Assembly (NCBI GenBank): GCA_963678705.1 | Contig: OY783209.1 | Span: forward strand, 2,480,001 to 2,544,000 | From: Panorpa germanica | Taxonomy: Eukaryota > Arthropoda > Insecta > Mecoptera > Panorpidae | Reading direction: 5' to 3' | DNA length: 64,000 nucleotides | Translations under genes and position numbers: made by a program | The notes under the pieces: model-generated | Database searches by the model: none | Told to the model about the DNA's origin: nothing | What the model saw: only the letters and a program-made list of their open reading frames with translations | Shown: positions 1 through 12,650 of the stretch, piece by piece | How positions within the stretch are numbered: position 1 is the first letter of the stretch | Layout: each line of letters starts with the position of its first letter

Positions 1-280
1 GTGGGGTAGAGGGTAAAGAGGAACATAACCAGAGTAACGTTTTGTATAAAGTTTTATTCTCAAAATGATTATTTAAATTGTTAATATCTTCTATCATTAT
101 ACATTTAATACAATTAGATAGAAATTAAAATGTGATTAACCCGCTCTAAAAATTTTAACTAATTAAAGATATACACTCCTGACAAGCACACTTTATCAGG
201 ATAGAAAGTAAATTAGTACACCATGGTTTTGTGAGTAATACAAGTACTCTATTATCGTATATCTCTATCGGTAAACATTT

Positions 281-508
281 TGGAGTCACTTTGACATCAT
301 ACTGAAGATGCGTCATGATTTTTTTGTCATGAAAGAGTTCATTTACAGTTCAGTTTCACACAGTCGTTCATATGAAATGTCTATTTTATCGACTACAAAT
401 GACGAAACTACTGCATCTATCGGAATACGCATAAAGATAAAGTTGATGCGAACTATAATTGAAGTGCAATAGTGATAGAAACGTCTCAAAACAGGACACT
501 TCACCAAA
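281..508 (+). repeat. dispersed repeat A, copy 1
   Basis: About 225 bp aligns with 33351..33574, from CACTTTGACATC through CAGTCGTTCATATGAAATGT to ACCAAATTGTTTAC. The family is not recognised. Two short frames over it on the minus strand (one here, one at copy 2) keep similar residues only because the DNA is similar. Confidence 0.7.
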
Positions 509-759
509 TTGTTTACCGTTTCGCTTAATGAAATCCTTTATCCTTTGTGACAGCTCACTTAATGTACGAATATGCATGTATCTCAATATGGTCCGGATTA
601 CTTCGACTTGTTGGTGTATTCAAAAACATGAAAATCAAGAACGACCTTCGTTTATACTATTGTTACAAAATCCGTCTTTATGGCGACCGAAAATGGTGTA
701 ATTCGGATCGAAGCGATGAAATGTTGATTTTGTAGTGGACTGCATTTTGTAGGAAAATA

Positions 760-1700
760 GATTTTGTAATTTTATATAAAATGCGTTTATTTACTTCTAT
801 AAACTTCACTTCACAAATACAAATAAAAAATATTTTAATTAATCGAAGAACAAAGTAGATGTGATAATTGATTAGGTTATAATTACTGGATATTAAATTT
901 AAATACTTATTAGGTTAAGGTCTGAGAGAATTCTGTCGAATTGTATCAACTAATGCTTAGAAGAAAACAAAACCGAAAGAGATAGAAATATGTAAAGGAA
1001 AGAGATGTAAATAATAACTGAAATTTATATACGAGTATACTGTATATATTTGAGGATTCTTCAAGTATTCAAAACCAACTTAAAATAAGTAAAAGTAATG
1101 TGTTTTCTAAGTTGATACAACATTTTCCTGTGCTACGAAATCGAGTGATAAAGTCGTAGCTCTCTAAAACGTTTATTCAAGATTAAGAAAAATGTGGAGA
1201 ATTGAGAAGGGACCACGCGTGGAAAGCTTAAGCTGTCGCGATAAGTGTCTGTGTGAATAGAGTTTGATATCACTCTGCTGCGAGTGTTGGCAACATATAA
1301 TACATATTCTGTTATTCGGTGTATCGTATCGAATATCACATCGTGAATCGTTATTCAGCAGACGCCCAGACTGGTTAGAGACGACCATCAGTTTAATGAC
1401 GCTGTCTCCAGTAGACACTTCACGCATTGGCGTGCGGTATGGACCATTAGGTCTGTCGCAAACTGCAAGCGTTTTTAACCGGCCGTATACACGCATCTAC
1501 GCTTTACCTATCCGAATCCTGTATGTAATGAAACTGAATATCCGAATGTAATGAATCCTCGCACACTGGAAGCGACAAAGCCGTCCGAATACGAGCGTTA
1601 CCAAGCGTATACTTGCTACAACGCTAAAGCTATCCCTACCTTGTAAATGCAATTAGCCAGCTCAGACTGGAAGAAAACAGTAACGAAAGTATGGAAAGTA
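760..1700. other. no gene; slightly GC-richer patch at 1200..1660
   Basis: AT-rich DNA up to about 1190. From 1200 to 1660 the base composition rises and frames of 107 (minus) and 95 (plus) residues overlap, but neither shows a recognised motif or splice context. The patch may be an old transposon piece. Confidence 0.4.
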
Positions 1701-1713
1701 ATAAATTCGTAAG

Positions 1714-2000
1714 TTGACATAAATGACGCCACTATTTTTAGATAGTACCAACCTTCATACGATATATGTGTTAAAATTTCATGACATTGCGACCAGTAGT
1801 TTATCAGTTACATTGATTTTAGTGACGCACTTTTGTAATTTTCAAAACAAGAAAAAATCTGAATTCTGTGTGTTGATAAAGCATTGCTTTTTAATGGGGA
1901 AAAATACCCTTAAGGATATTATATATATGCTATGCACTAAAAAAATATTATAACATGTTTGTCATAAAATATTTTTTGTTTCAAATATTCATATACGGAA
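1714..2000 (+). pseudogene. mariner relic with transposase N-terminus
   Basis: The 5' part matches 57170..57345, including GACATTGCGACCA and TTTAGTGACGCACTTTTG. In frame after TTCAAAACAA it encodes KKSEFCVLIKHCFLMGKNT, which closely resembles the first residues of irritans-type mariner transposases. The frame then loses similarity and stops at about 1951. The right-hand end was not found. It has no intact start codon and no catalytic domain. Confidence 0.7.
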
Positions 2001-2929
2001 ATATATGAAAATATAACACCTGTTAGCACTAATTAAAGTTTCTAAATAATCGGCAATTTAAAGTTATTAATTTTTGCAAACACTTGTCGACATTTTCCAG
2101 TTTGACCAGACTGATATCTTCAGACTGGGAACTTCACTAACGTAAACAAAGTCGTAATTTTAAAATATATAACTTTTTGAAATGTAAAATAATAGACTTA
2201 TCCAATCGATTTAAGTTTACTTAGGTTTACAATAAAATACAAAGAAATACATAATGTTTTATATAACATAACTTTATTTTTTTAATGTTAAATAGTAGTT
2301 AAATATGATTAAATACTCGTGACCTATAACTACCCTATCCCTTATTAATTGAGCTGAATCGCCACTAAAGTTTTTCTAATATTAAACAACAACATATGGT
2401 TTTTAGTGTTTGTCTTGTCACATGTTTTTTGAAAGGTGTTTTTTATTGGTTTTCGCCCTTCGATCTTGTAGGGCATCTCTTGTTTTTATAAAAGTGAACT
2501 TGTGTGGTGTCGTATCGTGTGTTGATTTTTAATAAGCAAGAAAAATAGTACTTTTAATATGTTATGTAAACAAACATTACATTAAGTTGGTTGATTGATT
2601 GAATCTATATTAGACGGGTCTAAAAACTAACCAGTTCAGAAGTAAACACAAATAATAACCTAGGATTGTCAGCAACTAGAGTAGCTTAAGTGTCCTCCTC
2701 AAAGGCTTCTATTGTGTTTGCATTTTACTGCCTGATTAAAATTCTAGATGTCTACTAGCACTATTAAGTAAAGCCCCCATTACCACTCATTTTAATTGTA
2801 GATTTTAACGTTAAATGTACGTTTCAGTTTGTGAAATATAAAAAAAATAATAATAATAATTATATTAAATATAATAACTTATATTAAATAAAGATAGTAA
2901 CTAATATAAAATAATAGCAAATAGAATGA

Positions 2930-3310
2930 AAGATACAATAGGATTCGGGAGAGAGATACGAGAAAAAGAGACAAGGAACAGTGCAGAATTTAGATTGGGA
3001 AACGAAGAGAAAGACAGCAGATAGTGAGAAAATAGAGAAAAGTGAAAAGAAGATTGTGCAGTTATTAAAGAGAGGCATTGAAGGGAAGAGGTGGATGGTA
3101 GAAACAGGAGGGAGAGTAGCAGGAAGAGAGGCAGTAGGGGTTTAAATTTATCTGTTATATTTGTATTTTTTTGTTTCTTTTGGAAGGAGTCAGAATGGGT
3201 AAATAGAATAAGGATCACATAAAATGTAATAAGATCACATAAATGTAATTAAGCACAATGTTATGTAATTTAATGATTTACGGCAGAAAATGTAGTAACT
3301 AATGGTAAAA
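2930..3310 (+). mobile_element. LINE 3' end fragment, copy 1
   Basis: This stretch shares a long block with 58210..58540, including AGATTGTGCAGTTATT and GAGGTGGATGG. Read in frame from about 3040 it gives EKSEKKIVQLLKRGIEGKRW and then WMVETGGRV before a stop. Such charged, Trp-containing C-terminal ends are usual in non-LTR retrotransposon ORF2 proteins. Minus-strand Leu/Ser/Phe-rich frames here are shadows of the purine-rich strand. Confidence 0.6.
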
Positions 3311-3954
3311 ACATTAAAATGAAATAATATAATAACAACAATTTTACAAGTGAATTTAACAACTTAAATTTAAGATTAAAACGTAGACTAAAACTCAGCG
3401 AATGGGAGCTTAAGATCATAACTGAAATAAATTTTCACTTAATCTTTAAGAGTCGTTCATCTGGCGGTGACTCATCCCTGTAACCCTTAAAGCTCTCCCT
3501 AATCCTGCCTCGAATAAAGGGTTTAACAACAATAAACGAATGAAATATGTCTTACTGTATAACACTGTTGATTCAAATCCACATCCTACTCCAACTCCAA
3601 GCTACATCCATTACAGGCCGTGGATTTATGACCATTATCTGCGCCGTTATGTGCGTCGGTGGCGTCGGTGTCTGCCCTAACTTATGAGCCTTGGCGTTTT
3701 ACAGACCATCAACAATATTGGATAATACTACTCATTAATTTTTAATGACGCCCATCAATTTATAAAACAAATATATCTGCGGGCTCAATACGGTTTAGAG
3801 TACCAATAATTATAAACTGTACCCTCGTGAAGGATGAGAGAGGGGGTGTAGTGGTTGCATAAGTACCGAAACACAAACAGAATGTCAATATTTCATTTTG
3901 TTTGATAGCTGGTTTGAAAATATACACCAATAGATAATTAAATGTTCTTTCTAA

Positions 3955-4190
3955 AGCGATATTCTAGAACGATTTGGGCGATAAAAAGAGTGTCCGTTTC
4001 GAAGGCATTTCGGATTAAAAACGGAGGCGAAAGTTTCAGAATCCCACCCCATAAACATTAGTTTTAAAATACGAAATTTCGTTTCCAAATATATTTTTTA
4101 CCTGTGGCTTAGACCGTGCTTCGAAAAATCTTACTCAAATTGTATTTAGACTACTCGACATTATTACGATACGATAAAATGTTTGTAAGA
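3955..4190 (+). repeat. dispersed repeat B, copy 1
   Basis: This matches the reverse strand of 20825..21120 through TTTCGAAGGCATTT, AAAAACGGAGGCG, CACCCCATAAAC and CTTCGAAAAATCTTACTCAAA. Copy 2 contains extra bases, so each copy has small indels. The family is not recognised. Confidence 0.7.
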
Positions 4191-4780
4191 TATCACGGGT
4201 CCACAAACTGTTGGAGTGCGTGAGCCACATTGAAAATATTGCAACTGCAAAATTCACGACTTAGTTTGGACATCACTGATCTTTATTACAAACTGATATC
4301 AAAGCAACTTGCATTATAAATCTGTCTTAGCACCGGTGGGTGTAGGTGTACGAGTATTCGTCTAGGTATTGCGTGCGATCTTGACGTCGGTAATTGTTTA
4401 GTTTAAAGTAAGCGTCTCCAAAAATAACTCAAGCGTCATAGGTTAGCGCCAGTCTCTCTAATATCAAATCGTGTATTACCTTATTTCTAAACATTTGATA
4501 TTACATTTAATGCTTAGTAATAACAGAGTGGAGTAAAACAGATCGTTGATTTGATTTTCAAAGAACAGCAGAACGTCTAGAGTAAGATAATCGAATGTGC
4601 GGGGGCACCCATACTCCTAAATTGTCAAGTAATGAGACTAAGCCATGCAAAACATATTATAATAAGTTTGCTTCTTTTAGTACATCAAGTTAGAGCAGTG
4701 GTATATAAAATATTTTGTCTACACAAAGGTTTTGTTGTAAGTAACAGTCCCGTAATATGCCTCTACAAATAGTTTTCACA

Positions 4781-4876
4781 AGAATCGTGTAAGAATTGTA
4801 CGAATCGAAAAGAATATTATTAGAATCGTATAAGAATCGTATTATAATCGTATAAGAATCGCATGAGAATCGTAAT
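4781..4876. repeat. 11-bp minisatellite
   Basis: About nine degenerate tandem units of roughly AGAATCGTATA. The best-kept stretch runs from 4832 to 4872, where successive units read AGAATCGTATA, AGAATCGTATT, ATAATCGTATA and AGAATCGCATG. Earlier units are more diverged. The unit length of 11 bp is close to one helical turn. No gene is near. Confidence 0.8.
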
Positions 4877-6204
4877 AGATTCGCACTATCATTTCTTAAG
4901 TATAAATATACATAAGTTCACGTTAAGTTAATTAAAAGTAAAATTAGTGCTCTGTGTGATCTAAGTCGTAGCCTCCAAATGCTATACTAAAGCTAACCCT
5001 TCCTCCAAAAATGTTGTTAATCAATGATTTCTCCCAAATTAATGAACTGTACGTAACAAGGAGCTTAATTATATTTTTCTTCAACGAACAATAAGTTATT
5101 TTATAGTGTTGCTGTTAATATTCCATCAACATTGATTCCATCAATAATTCGCCTGTCGAACTTCAACCAGATTTCGCAGCGTTCCATCGAGAGATGAGCG
5201 TCTACCGGTTATTCGATACATGATATCATTTCCGGTATTATTAACCCCTCTCTTGATGCTGTCAGTGAACATGATGAATCTGTGTGAATAAGGGTTGAAT
5301 TGAAGGGATGATAGGGAGACTGTGTTTGTGTTTGAAGGGTGAGAGGTTAAAGTTAGGTTGCTGTACGTTTTATAGAGTTACACGTAGTAGCACTACGACT
5401 ATCTTATTATGGCCCATTGTCCATTATGAGGGTTCTCTCTAATCATCAACATTGAAATGGAATTTACTGTAATGAAAGACCTGCGCTGACTGAAAAGTAT
5501 TCTTTTCTCCTATGCAGGAATACTTTCTTTTTATAAGGGCTATACAAGTATCAGCTGCGTTCTTTAATTATTTTATGGCAAGATGTACTTTAGAGTTTAA
5601 TTTCTTTATAAATTAAAGAATAAGTCTCGTATATTTGTTTTAAGAACTTACTGCTTAGTGGATCTGAATATCAAAAGTGGTAGACTTAGTATTTTGCTGC
5701 AGATGTAGAGGCATAGAAATCGTTGAAGACATTGCATTTTTTATTATTTTTATCTTAGTCTAATTAGTCCCTTACAAAGTTCTTATTTTCAAAAAATAAG
5801 AATTTCTGTCCACCCTTTCCTACATACCTCTTCCTCTGCAGTTCAATGTCTACGTCCTCTGTCTTCATTCCCCAATTTATTACAAATATTACGTCATTCT
5901 GTTATAGAGGCTAATAAAAAACTTCATGAGAAAGAAAATAACCATCAAATAAATGATATAAAAAAAACTAATTGAATTACTTCGTTATAAATAAATATAT
6001 ATATATATATTATTTAATATTCGATAAAATACTATAATACTTTTCAGTTATCACTAGATAAAATAACTGATAAAAATAGAGTACTACACTAAAGATAATA
6101 TATTCACACTTTACCCTAAATTAGCGTTTCTCAAACTTTATTCATCGGACTTTTGGCCCTCAGGTGCACGGCTGAAATTTTCTAAATTTTCATAAAGTTA
6201 GAAA

Positions 6205-6480
6205 ACGCATTTCAAAAAGAAAAAGGAAGAACTGAACATAAAATACAGGAATATGCATTGGCTAATTGGACGACGCTCTGAACTAAACATCGAAAAGAAG
6301 CTGCTTATATATAAACAAGTGCTAAAGCCAGTGTGGACGTATGGAGTGCAACTCTGGGGTTGCACTCCATGAGACGAGTTGAAACTTCGTAACCACGAAA
6401 ACATCGCCGTGACGCAAATGTTGCTTGATACTAATGATGTTCGAAGACTACGCAGGACTAAACCCTCGGACCTAGTAATT
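6205..6480 (+). pseudogene. Jockey-type LINE reverse transcriptase fragment
   Basis: A plus-strand frame from about 6202 to a TGA at 6369 encodes THFKKKKEELN, then WLIGRRSELN, then LLIYKQVLKPVWTYGVQLWG. This block follows the catalytic part of reverse transcriptase in Jockey-like non-LTR retrotransposons. Upstream there is a stop at 6199; downstream the frame breaks and only loosely follows the family. It has no start codon and is too short to be functional. The minus-strand frame over it is a shadow. Confidence 0.82.
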
Positions 6481-6951
6481 TAATCATGTAGAATTGTTCA
6501 TTGGAGCAATATCTACCACACCGTGTAATTATAGAAATGTAATCTACTAGATAAGTGTATTTATACTTAGTTGTAGTACTATAGAAAATAAAAGAATATG
6601 ACGCCGATTCAGAAATGGTATAATACTTGAATCTTTCTGATATAAAAAAAGAAATCTAACATAGTTTTCTTTTCTAAACAAAGATCAAAAGTCAAGACTA
6701 CTTATTAAGCAAAAGAAAAGACACCCTGTATAATATAATATGTGAAAACTACATTACCGTATAAATAATAAATTACAAGACTAATGCCCCAACGTTTTGC
6801 TGTAGGAAACGTAATTTCGAGTTCTATCGTCTTCAATTCCGTGTTTTATGTTTCCGAACAGAGCACTTAAGGAAGCACTAATAGAGTTAGAACATATCGA
6901 ACAGCTATCAGGAATTCACCTCAAACTTTGATACCGCCCACCTTACACTTT

Positions 6952-6959
<8 letters not shown>

Positions 6960-6982
<23 letters not shown>
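6960..6982. repeat. CT microsatellite
   Basis: About eleven uninterrupted CT dinucleotides, following a C-rich run (CCCCCACCT). Between the two LINE fragments. Confidence 0.9.
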
Positions 6983-7231
6983 ACCACCAAGCAAATTTAA
7001 TACTAAAGCAACTAAGTAGTTTCAAAGTGAAACATATGTGTTTGGATATTACATTTATCTCATTTGTATATCATATTTGAAAATGGAGCGAGTAGAGTCA
7101 ACGCTTCAAGTGCAGAGCTTTTATAGACCAAAGAAAAATACTGGCGAGTTGAGTCAAAAATAGTTTTCTTTTTAAATGGACAGTACCAGGGTGATTTTTG
7201 AAGTTTTGAAAGCAATGTTTAAAGCAAATCT

Positions 7232-7650
7232 TTGCTTTACCCCAAAAGATTGATTAAGAAAAATACAAGAAAGTGGGAAACTTCTTATCAAAGCAATAGA
7301 CAATTTGAAAAAGCCGCCTTCAGACTACGAACAGGACATACGAGATTGATGCATCAACATTTAATCAGTAAAACAAACGCTCCGCAGTGCAACAACTGTC
7401 AGACGCAAATAACAGTCCATCATCTACTAATAACCTGCCCACAATATCAAACGCAAAGAACAAAACACAACATCAGTGGTGAATTTAAGGACATACTTTG
7501 AGACAATCCAGAAGAAATTCAAAAAGTGCTCGAATTCCTTACTGATATAAATATAATAAACCAAATTTAATTAAAATAAATTAATTTTAGGCGAATATGA
7601 CCTTGTTGTTGAAATCGCCTCAAATTCTAAAATAAAAAAACAGTAGGCGA
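7232..7650 (+). pseudogene. LINE 3' end: RNase H tail, zinc knuckle and 3' UTR
   Basis: The frame encodes AAFRLRTGHTRLMHQHL followed by CNNCQTQITVHHLLITCPQY. This is the end of the RNase H region and the Cys/His motif seen in I-type and related non-LTR elements. A TGA interrupts it at 7499..7501; the same frame then continues for 22 residues to a TAA ending at 7570. A short 3' tail with GGCGAATATGACC and an A-rich end near 7640 fits the element terminus. It may belong to a different family from the fragment 800 bp upstream, because Jockey elements usually lack RNase H. Confidence 0.82.
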
Positions 7651-7659
7651 CATTTTCAT

Positions 7660-9030
7660 AGCAGAGCTAAAGTATTTCATATTGTAAGTTAAACAATAAA
7701 ATATTTCCTAGTATTTATCTGTGTTATGAACTGTAGCACACATAAGGTTTTTCATTTTTACCCCATTTTAGTAACTTGGCAGTGTTTATGGTGTCGAAGT
7801 CTCATATATGTGAGCTGCATAACAAATGAAAAACACAAAATCAAGATGAAAAAAATATATATTATAAGAGTTTGAAGAACCCTAGCCTAAATCAACAAGT
7901 TATTCTTAAACTTTTGTCGAAAAATGTTTTTTATTTGTCAATCTGCTAACCTAACTTTTTTACATCTCTTGTGTCTTTAAGCGCTTCGCTAGTTAATTAA
8001 GAAAAAATGTTTTAAACAAGTTTGTAATTAAAATAAAACATTTATTTCCTGTTCCTGTCACTTTTACAACCGTAATTGATTGTTTTAGGGGGTCAGAGTT
8101 TTTCAACAAGTAACTTTAAAGGAAAAGGGAAAGGGTTGGAGTACTCTGTGTTATGCATCTTCTTCTTTAAAATTGTATCTATTACGTCCTTTTTTGTAAA
8201 TCGATACAAATGTATATTTTCTCTAAGTTTCTCTTATTTTTTCTATTTTCTAATTCCTTCAATCTGTTTTAGAAAAAAGAAATATTTACAAAAAATAGCT
8301 CAGTTATTTAACAAGGTCACTGCTAACTCGTGATTACCCTTATCAAACCGTATCATTTCTTTAGATGTTCCGCCTTCGTATTGAAACATTTTTGTTTCAT
8401 AAAAATACTACCTAGAATTTAAAAAAAATAGCATAAGTAAGGGTTTCATTAGTGTGGCATGTTTATGTCGCACTAGTCTGTACGTTAAAAGTACAACACA
8501 TTTAGTACACTCATGTCTCAATAATGTCAACTTATGAATGAAAATATATAAATGTTAAATGACTTGAACGACTTGTCCCTTTTACACTAGTCTACCTAAT
8601 AAGCAAACCGTGATATATCGATACAACTAACACTTAGAAAACAACCGAAATTTCAATATATAAATAAATATAATAACTGTGTACTATATTGTAACACATC
8701 TCTTGTTAAAATCAACTTTTAAACTTCAAATTCAATTTTTGAACTTCAAATTCATCCCTTTGTGTAATTACGTTACTTTTGTGTGTGTAGACTTTAGATT
8801 CGGGTTGCGGTACTCCCAGCGTGTTAGCTCTGATATATACGGTATTATTTCTCGGATTAATTTATGTTGGCGTATTTTAACGTAATTAACTTAATATTAA
8901 TTAATAACAACCTTATCAGCAGGGTTACTTGACTCCAATCCTTGTAACAACTTATTTTGAAAAGGGATATTCAAGTCGCAGCCTAAATTTATTTAAAAAA
9001 TTCATGAATGCAAATTAAAAAAATAATGTG
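7660..9030. other. no feature recognised
   Basis: AT-rich non-coding DNA. Short plus-strand frames near 8076 and 8679 are Phe/Ser/Leu-rich and look accidental. AACTTCAAATTCA occurs twice near 8723 and 8743. Confidence 0.5.
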
Positions 9031-9036
9031 TATATT

Positions 9037-9181
9037 CAGTGACGGACTTGGTCTAAAAATATCGACCATCTCGAGAAAAGGCCCAAAAAAAATATTCAAT
9101 AGTATTTAGTTTATATTTCGCCATTACACTCGCTTTAACAGGGGCCCACTTAACTAGTACTTTGGACAGAGTCCGCCACTG
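9037..9181. mobile_element. hAT-type miniature element, 145 bp
   Basis: The inverted ends are CAGTGACGGACTTGGTC and CAGTGGCGGACTCTGTCC (reverse strand). The flanking 8-mers do not match, so the insertion is older or the ends are slightly different from my call. Confidence 0.65.
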
Positions 9182-9466
9182 ATTGTAACCTATATTATAT
9201 ATAAATTGAGTTTCCTCAAAAAGGGAAATGATTTACATTTTATCCTTTGTGAAAATAGACACTTTTTGTTAAAAATGAGATTAAAGAATTGGATATGTAA
9301 GAAAATTGTATAAAATACTAGAGTTAAGTGAAAATATACAGGAAAAGTATTTGTCGTGAAAGAAAAATGTAGCAGTAAAGTACATAGTAGAAATGAGCAA
9401 AACCGTATATATAATTTGTACGAACGATTCATTCGCAAGTAAATCTATATTATATATATATATATA

Positions 9467-9694
9467 CAGTTTCAGATATGGAGGTGTGGAGGCCCTGTGG
9501 TAACGAAGGAGCGGAGGCCTCTAATAATTTTCCTAATTAGGTAAAACTGCGAAAAAAGATTGTTTGGAAAAAAACGGAAAATTGCTGACCCGTCGAAATT
9601 TGGATATTTCTTTTTATCTCTATTGCGGATCTCTATTTAGATATTGTGGGTGCCCGCTTCTTGTGGAGTCCCCGGAGCATTAACCGCGGGCCTG
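9467..9694. mobile_element. hAT-type miniature element (family C, copy 1)
   Basis: 228 bp starting CAGTTTCAG and ending GGGCCTG, flanked by TATATATA on both sides. The flank is low-complexity, so this duplication is weak evidence. Inside, GGAGGTGTGGAGGCC and ACGAAGGAGCGGAGGCC match the element at 20622..20807. No coding capacity. Confidence 0.72.
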
Positions 9695-9699
9695 TATAT

Positions 9700-11340
9700 A
9701 TATCTGCATAAGTAAATAACATTATTCATTAAATTATGAAATCTATATTACGTATACGCCTCAGAGTATTCAATTGTAAAATTAGCATAGCTGTAATTCA
9801 GATAAATTATGACGTATACAGACAGGGTGTTCTGAAATTAAATATTAATAGAAATAGTTAAATATTTAATGTTGCTTTTATTAAATTTATTTTATTCAAA
9901 GTCGACCTATTTCCGATGCTAAGTTCTATCACATAACCAATTCGTTCAAATATACCCAAACCCGAAAACACAGCAATCAGTGTCAGGTATCAATGCTCTC
10001 GCCCACGGTGTCAATGATTGTTTTTCAACCTTACGAGTGCAACAATTTTTTAATCTTTAGAAACACCCTGCTCCATTAACATCGAGTTATGAAACCTATT
10101 GTTTTATTCCACGACTTGAAACAAATCAGGACGAGTGTAAACTTGTAGAGTTATCGGAGTGATTAAATTAATTAGTTATTTTACATATAGAATATGTAAA
10201 TTAACGAACATATTCGTCTCATATGTTTCTATAATGAATTTATAATTAATGTGCCAACTAAAACCATTATAATTATAATTATTACTACGATGTAGGTTTA
10301 AAAGCTTCTTAAGCTTTGAGCTTTAAAGTGAAACAGCCAGGTATTATTAAGGATTAGTGTCAACATATTTACAATTGTGTTCTATATTACGACAACGTCT
10401 GGTCTGGTGATTTTAAGCTTTGTAAACATACAACACACTAAGTATTTTGTAAGCTTTAGACTTCAGGTGTGCTACGGTAATAGGTAGAAATTAAGTGTTA
10501 TAAGTATGAAGAAAACAATTGCTATAGCAAAGCGAAATTCTTGATTTGAATCGCTGTTTACAGATGCTGTTCTATCACCGATGATCTCGTACTATGTTCG
10601 CAGTCTTTGTATTTGGTTAACTTCGCTAGTGAAACATACTCTACATGCATTTAAGTGAAGGAATAAATTACTTCCCTTTTTATTAACATCGGTTTTTCAT
10701 TTCTACAAGATCCTTTGAAGAGAAATTCTTTTACTGTGCACCTTTTATTGCAAGAAATATTGCAATAGTATTCTAAAATATTTCCAACAGGAAAATATGA
10801 TTTTTGGCTCAACTCGATGCCTCGTCATAATATCAGTGCAAACATTGACTTTCTTTTAACGCCTGACGTCTGCTCGCCCACTGAATGTCTGCCACCTATA
10901 AAAGTGACATGGTTGACATAGGTTATGTTTCAGAAATTCGACATGTGATTGTTTTATCTATTCACGAGATTAATATCGATTTACCTGACATCTGTATTCA
11001 TTGAGTGAATTAAAAAAAATGTCCAGTGAAATGTGAGGTTATAAATCTAACAATTAGTAAATTTAAATGTTCCTTGAGGGGACCAATCACGCGTTTTCAA
11101 TTACGTATTGTATTTAATTTCAATTTCATTTTCAAAGCTTAAAAAATAATGAACATGTAAAAACTTGCTCGAGTTTTTAACTCAACATGTCATTGTCAAA
11201 TAAAAATGAATTTAGAATGGAGTGGAATTTCTACCTTGTCTACATTGAAATATATGTATACAGAGATATGAATTTTTTTTGTAAAAGAGAATGACAGCTA
11301 AAAAGTTTGATAAATGTATGAATATAAAAACATGGTATAC
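9700..11340. other. no feature recognised
   Basis: AT-rich DNA without frames above 60 codons. No repeats matching elsewhere in the window were noticed. Confidence 0.5.
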
Positions 11341-11342
11341 AA

Positions 11343-11450
11343 ATTTCAAATACTGCTCTTCGGTGGTGATTCTTATTTAAACGAGGCTATAAAATTCGTA
11401 TATATCTAGGTATGGTGGTTTATTTTATTCGTTGGTATTTAATAATCTTA
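11343..11450. mobile_element. degraded palindromic element (family D), copy 1
   Basis: CTTCGGTGGTGATTCTTATTT followed by GAGGCTATAAAATTCGTATA resembles one arm of the elements at 41855 and 63713. The second arm is not recognisable. Confidence 0.45.
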
Positions 11451-12321
11451 GGAAAGTATTTCGTAGACTAAAAAGAAAAATTCTACAAGACCTAACTAGT
11501 CTAATCAGTTGACCCAATTAGTCTAAAAAAATGACTTCGCTTACTGTTAACACCGCCTTTTTGGTTGCGAGACCGAGATTTGAAACCGCAGTGGCCATGG
11601 ATAGGTTCTTTTTGTCGAGATGTAAAGTTTAAAGAAGAAGAAGAACATTATTCGGACAGATGAAAGGTTATTTACCAAGAAAGGTAGAGAAACTATCAGC
11701 AAAAAAAAAAAATAACTTTGTTGACGTCATATCTTACGTCCTAAGTCAATTCTACATACAGTATAAAGTTAATTTCTATAGTACGATATGTTGCACCAGA
11801 CTGGTATATAACCCTGCCTCCACTGTACCAGTTTACTGACATCACCTATCGTCTATCAATATCGATATTTCATCCCGCGCCTTACGGATTTTTTATATAT
11901 TCAAATCTCGTATCTCAATCTTACTTCACAAACTTATTATCAAGTTATTTTTGCCTCTTAGTAATCTATGTCAACAAAATCATATTTTTATTGAATTAAA
12001 GCATATATACAAAACATAAAAGTATATAAACATATATACTACTTCATTTTAGAGGTAATATTACGCAAGAATTGATTTGTAAAAGGCGCATTTTATTTAA
12101 AATATGGTTAGAGCTAAGTAATTTAGTTACTTAATCTAAAAGTTTTTAGCTAAAAGCAGATAAATATAGCTGAGGTATTTTTAAATACAAGTAAGGATAT
12201 TTTCCGGTTAATACTTTAAAGTCTGTTCGATCTTGCAAAACATAATTTATTTATGTATTTAAGGAAGCTTCCAAAAAAATCACTTTTCTTACGATCTTGA
12301 TAATCTAAATATATATATTTA

Positions 12322-12650
12322 CTAGCTGTCCCGGCCACGCGTTGCTGTGACTAACGTTTTTGTCATATTACATTACATAGCGCCATCTATTGAATATTTA
12401 CTCAATCTAGTCAACAGAATATTTACTCAATCTAGTCAACAGATGTCGCCAGATGTCTAACAGATAATTAATAGACAAATAATTTGCAATAAGATAATAT
12501 TGCAATCATAAATTGAGATGTAAGCTATCCTATCTTTCAAGTTGGATCAAACTGCACACGGTGTACAAATTTGATTAAAATCGGTTAAGTAGTTTAGGAG
12601 TCCATCGCGGAGGAACAACGTGACACGTAATTTATATATATTAAGATTAA
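12322..12650 (+). mobile_element. LINE-tail or SINE-like element with a CTAGCTGTCCCGGCC head
   Basis: The head ACTAGCTGTCCCGGCCACGC, the phrase AAAATCGGTTAAGTAGTTT and the tail AACGTGACACGTAATTTATA form a pattern found widely in insect genomes at 3' ends of RTE-like LINEs and their SINE partners. Between them a 25-bp unit is duplicated in tandem at 12392..12416 and 12417..12441. No coding frame remains. Confidence 0.6.

Noticed and set aside
1173-1496. 107-residue minus-strand frame
   Set aside because: No recognised domain, no splice context, and an overlapping open frame on the other strand; probably compositional or transposon-derived.
2884-3218. Leu/Ser/Phe-rich minus-strand frames that look like membrane proteins
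   Set aside because: They are the complement of a purine-rich LINE tail that has its own coding pattern on the plus strand.
4781-4876. CRISPR-like array
   Set aside because: Units are directly adjacent without unique spacers; this is a minisatellite in animal DNA.
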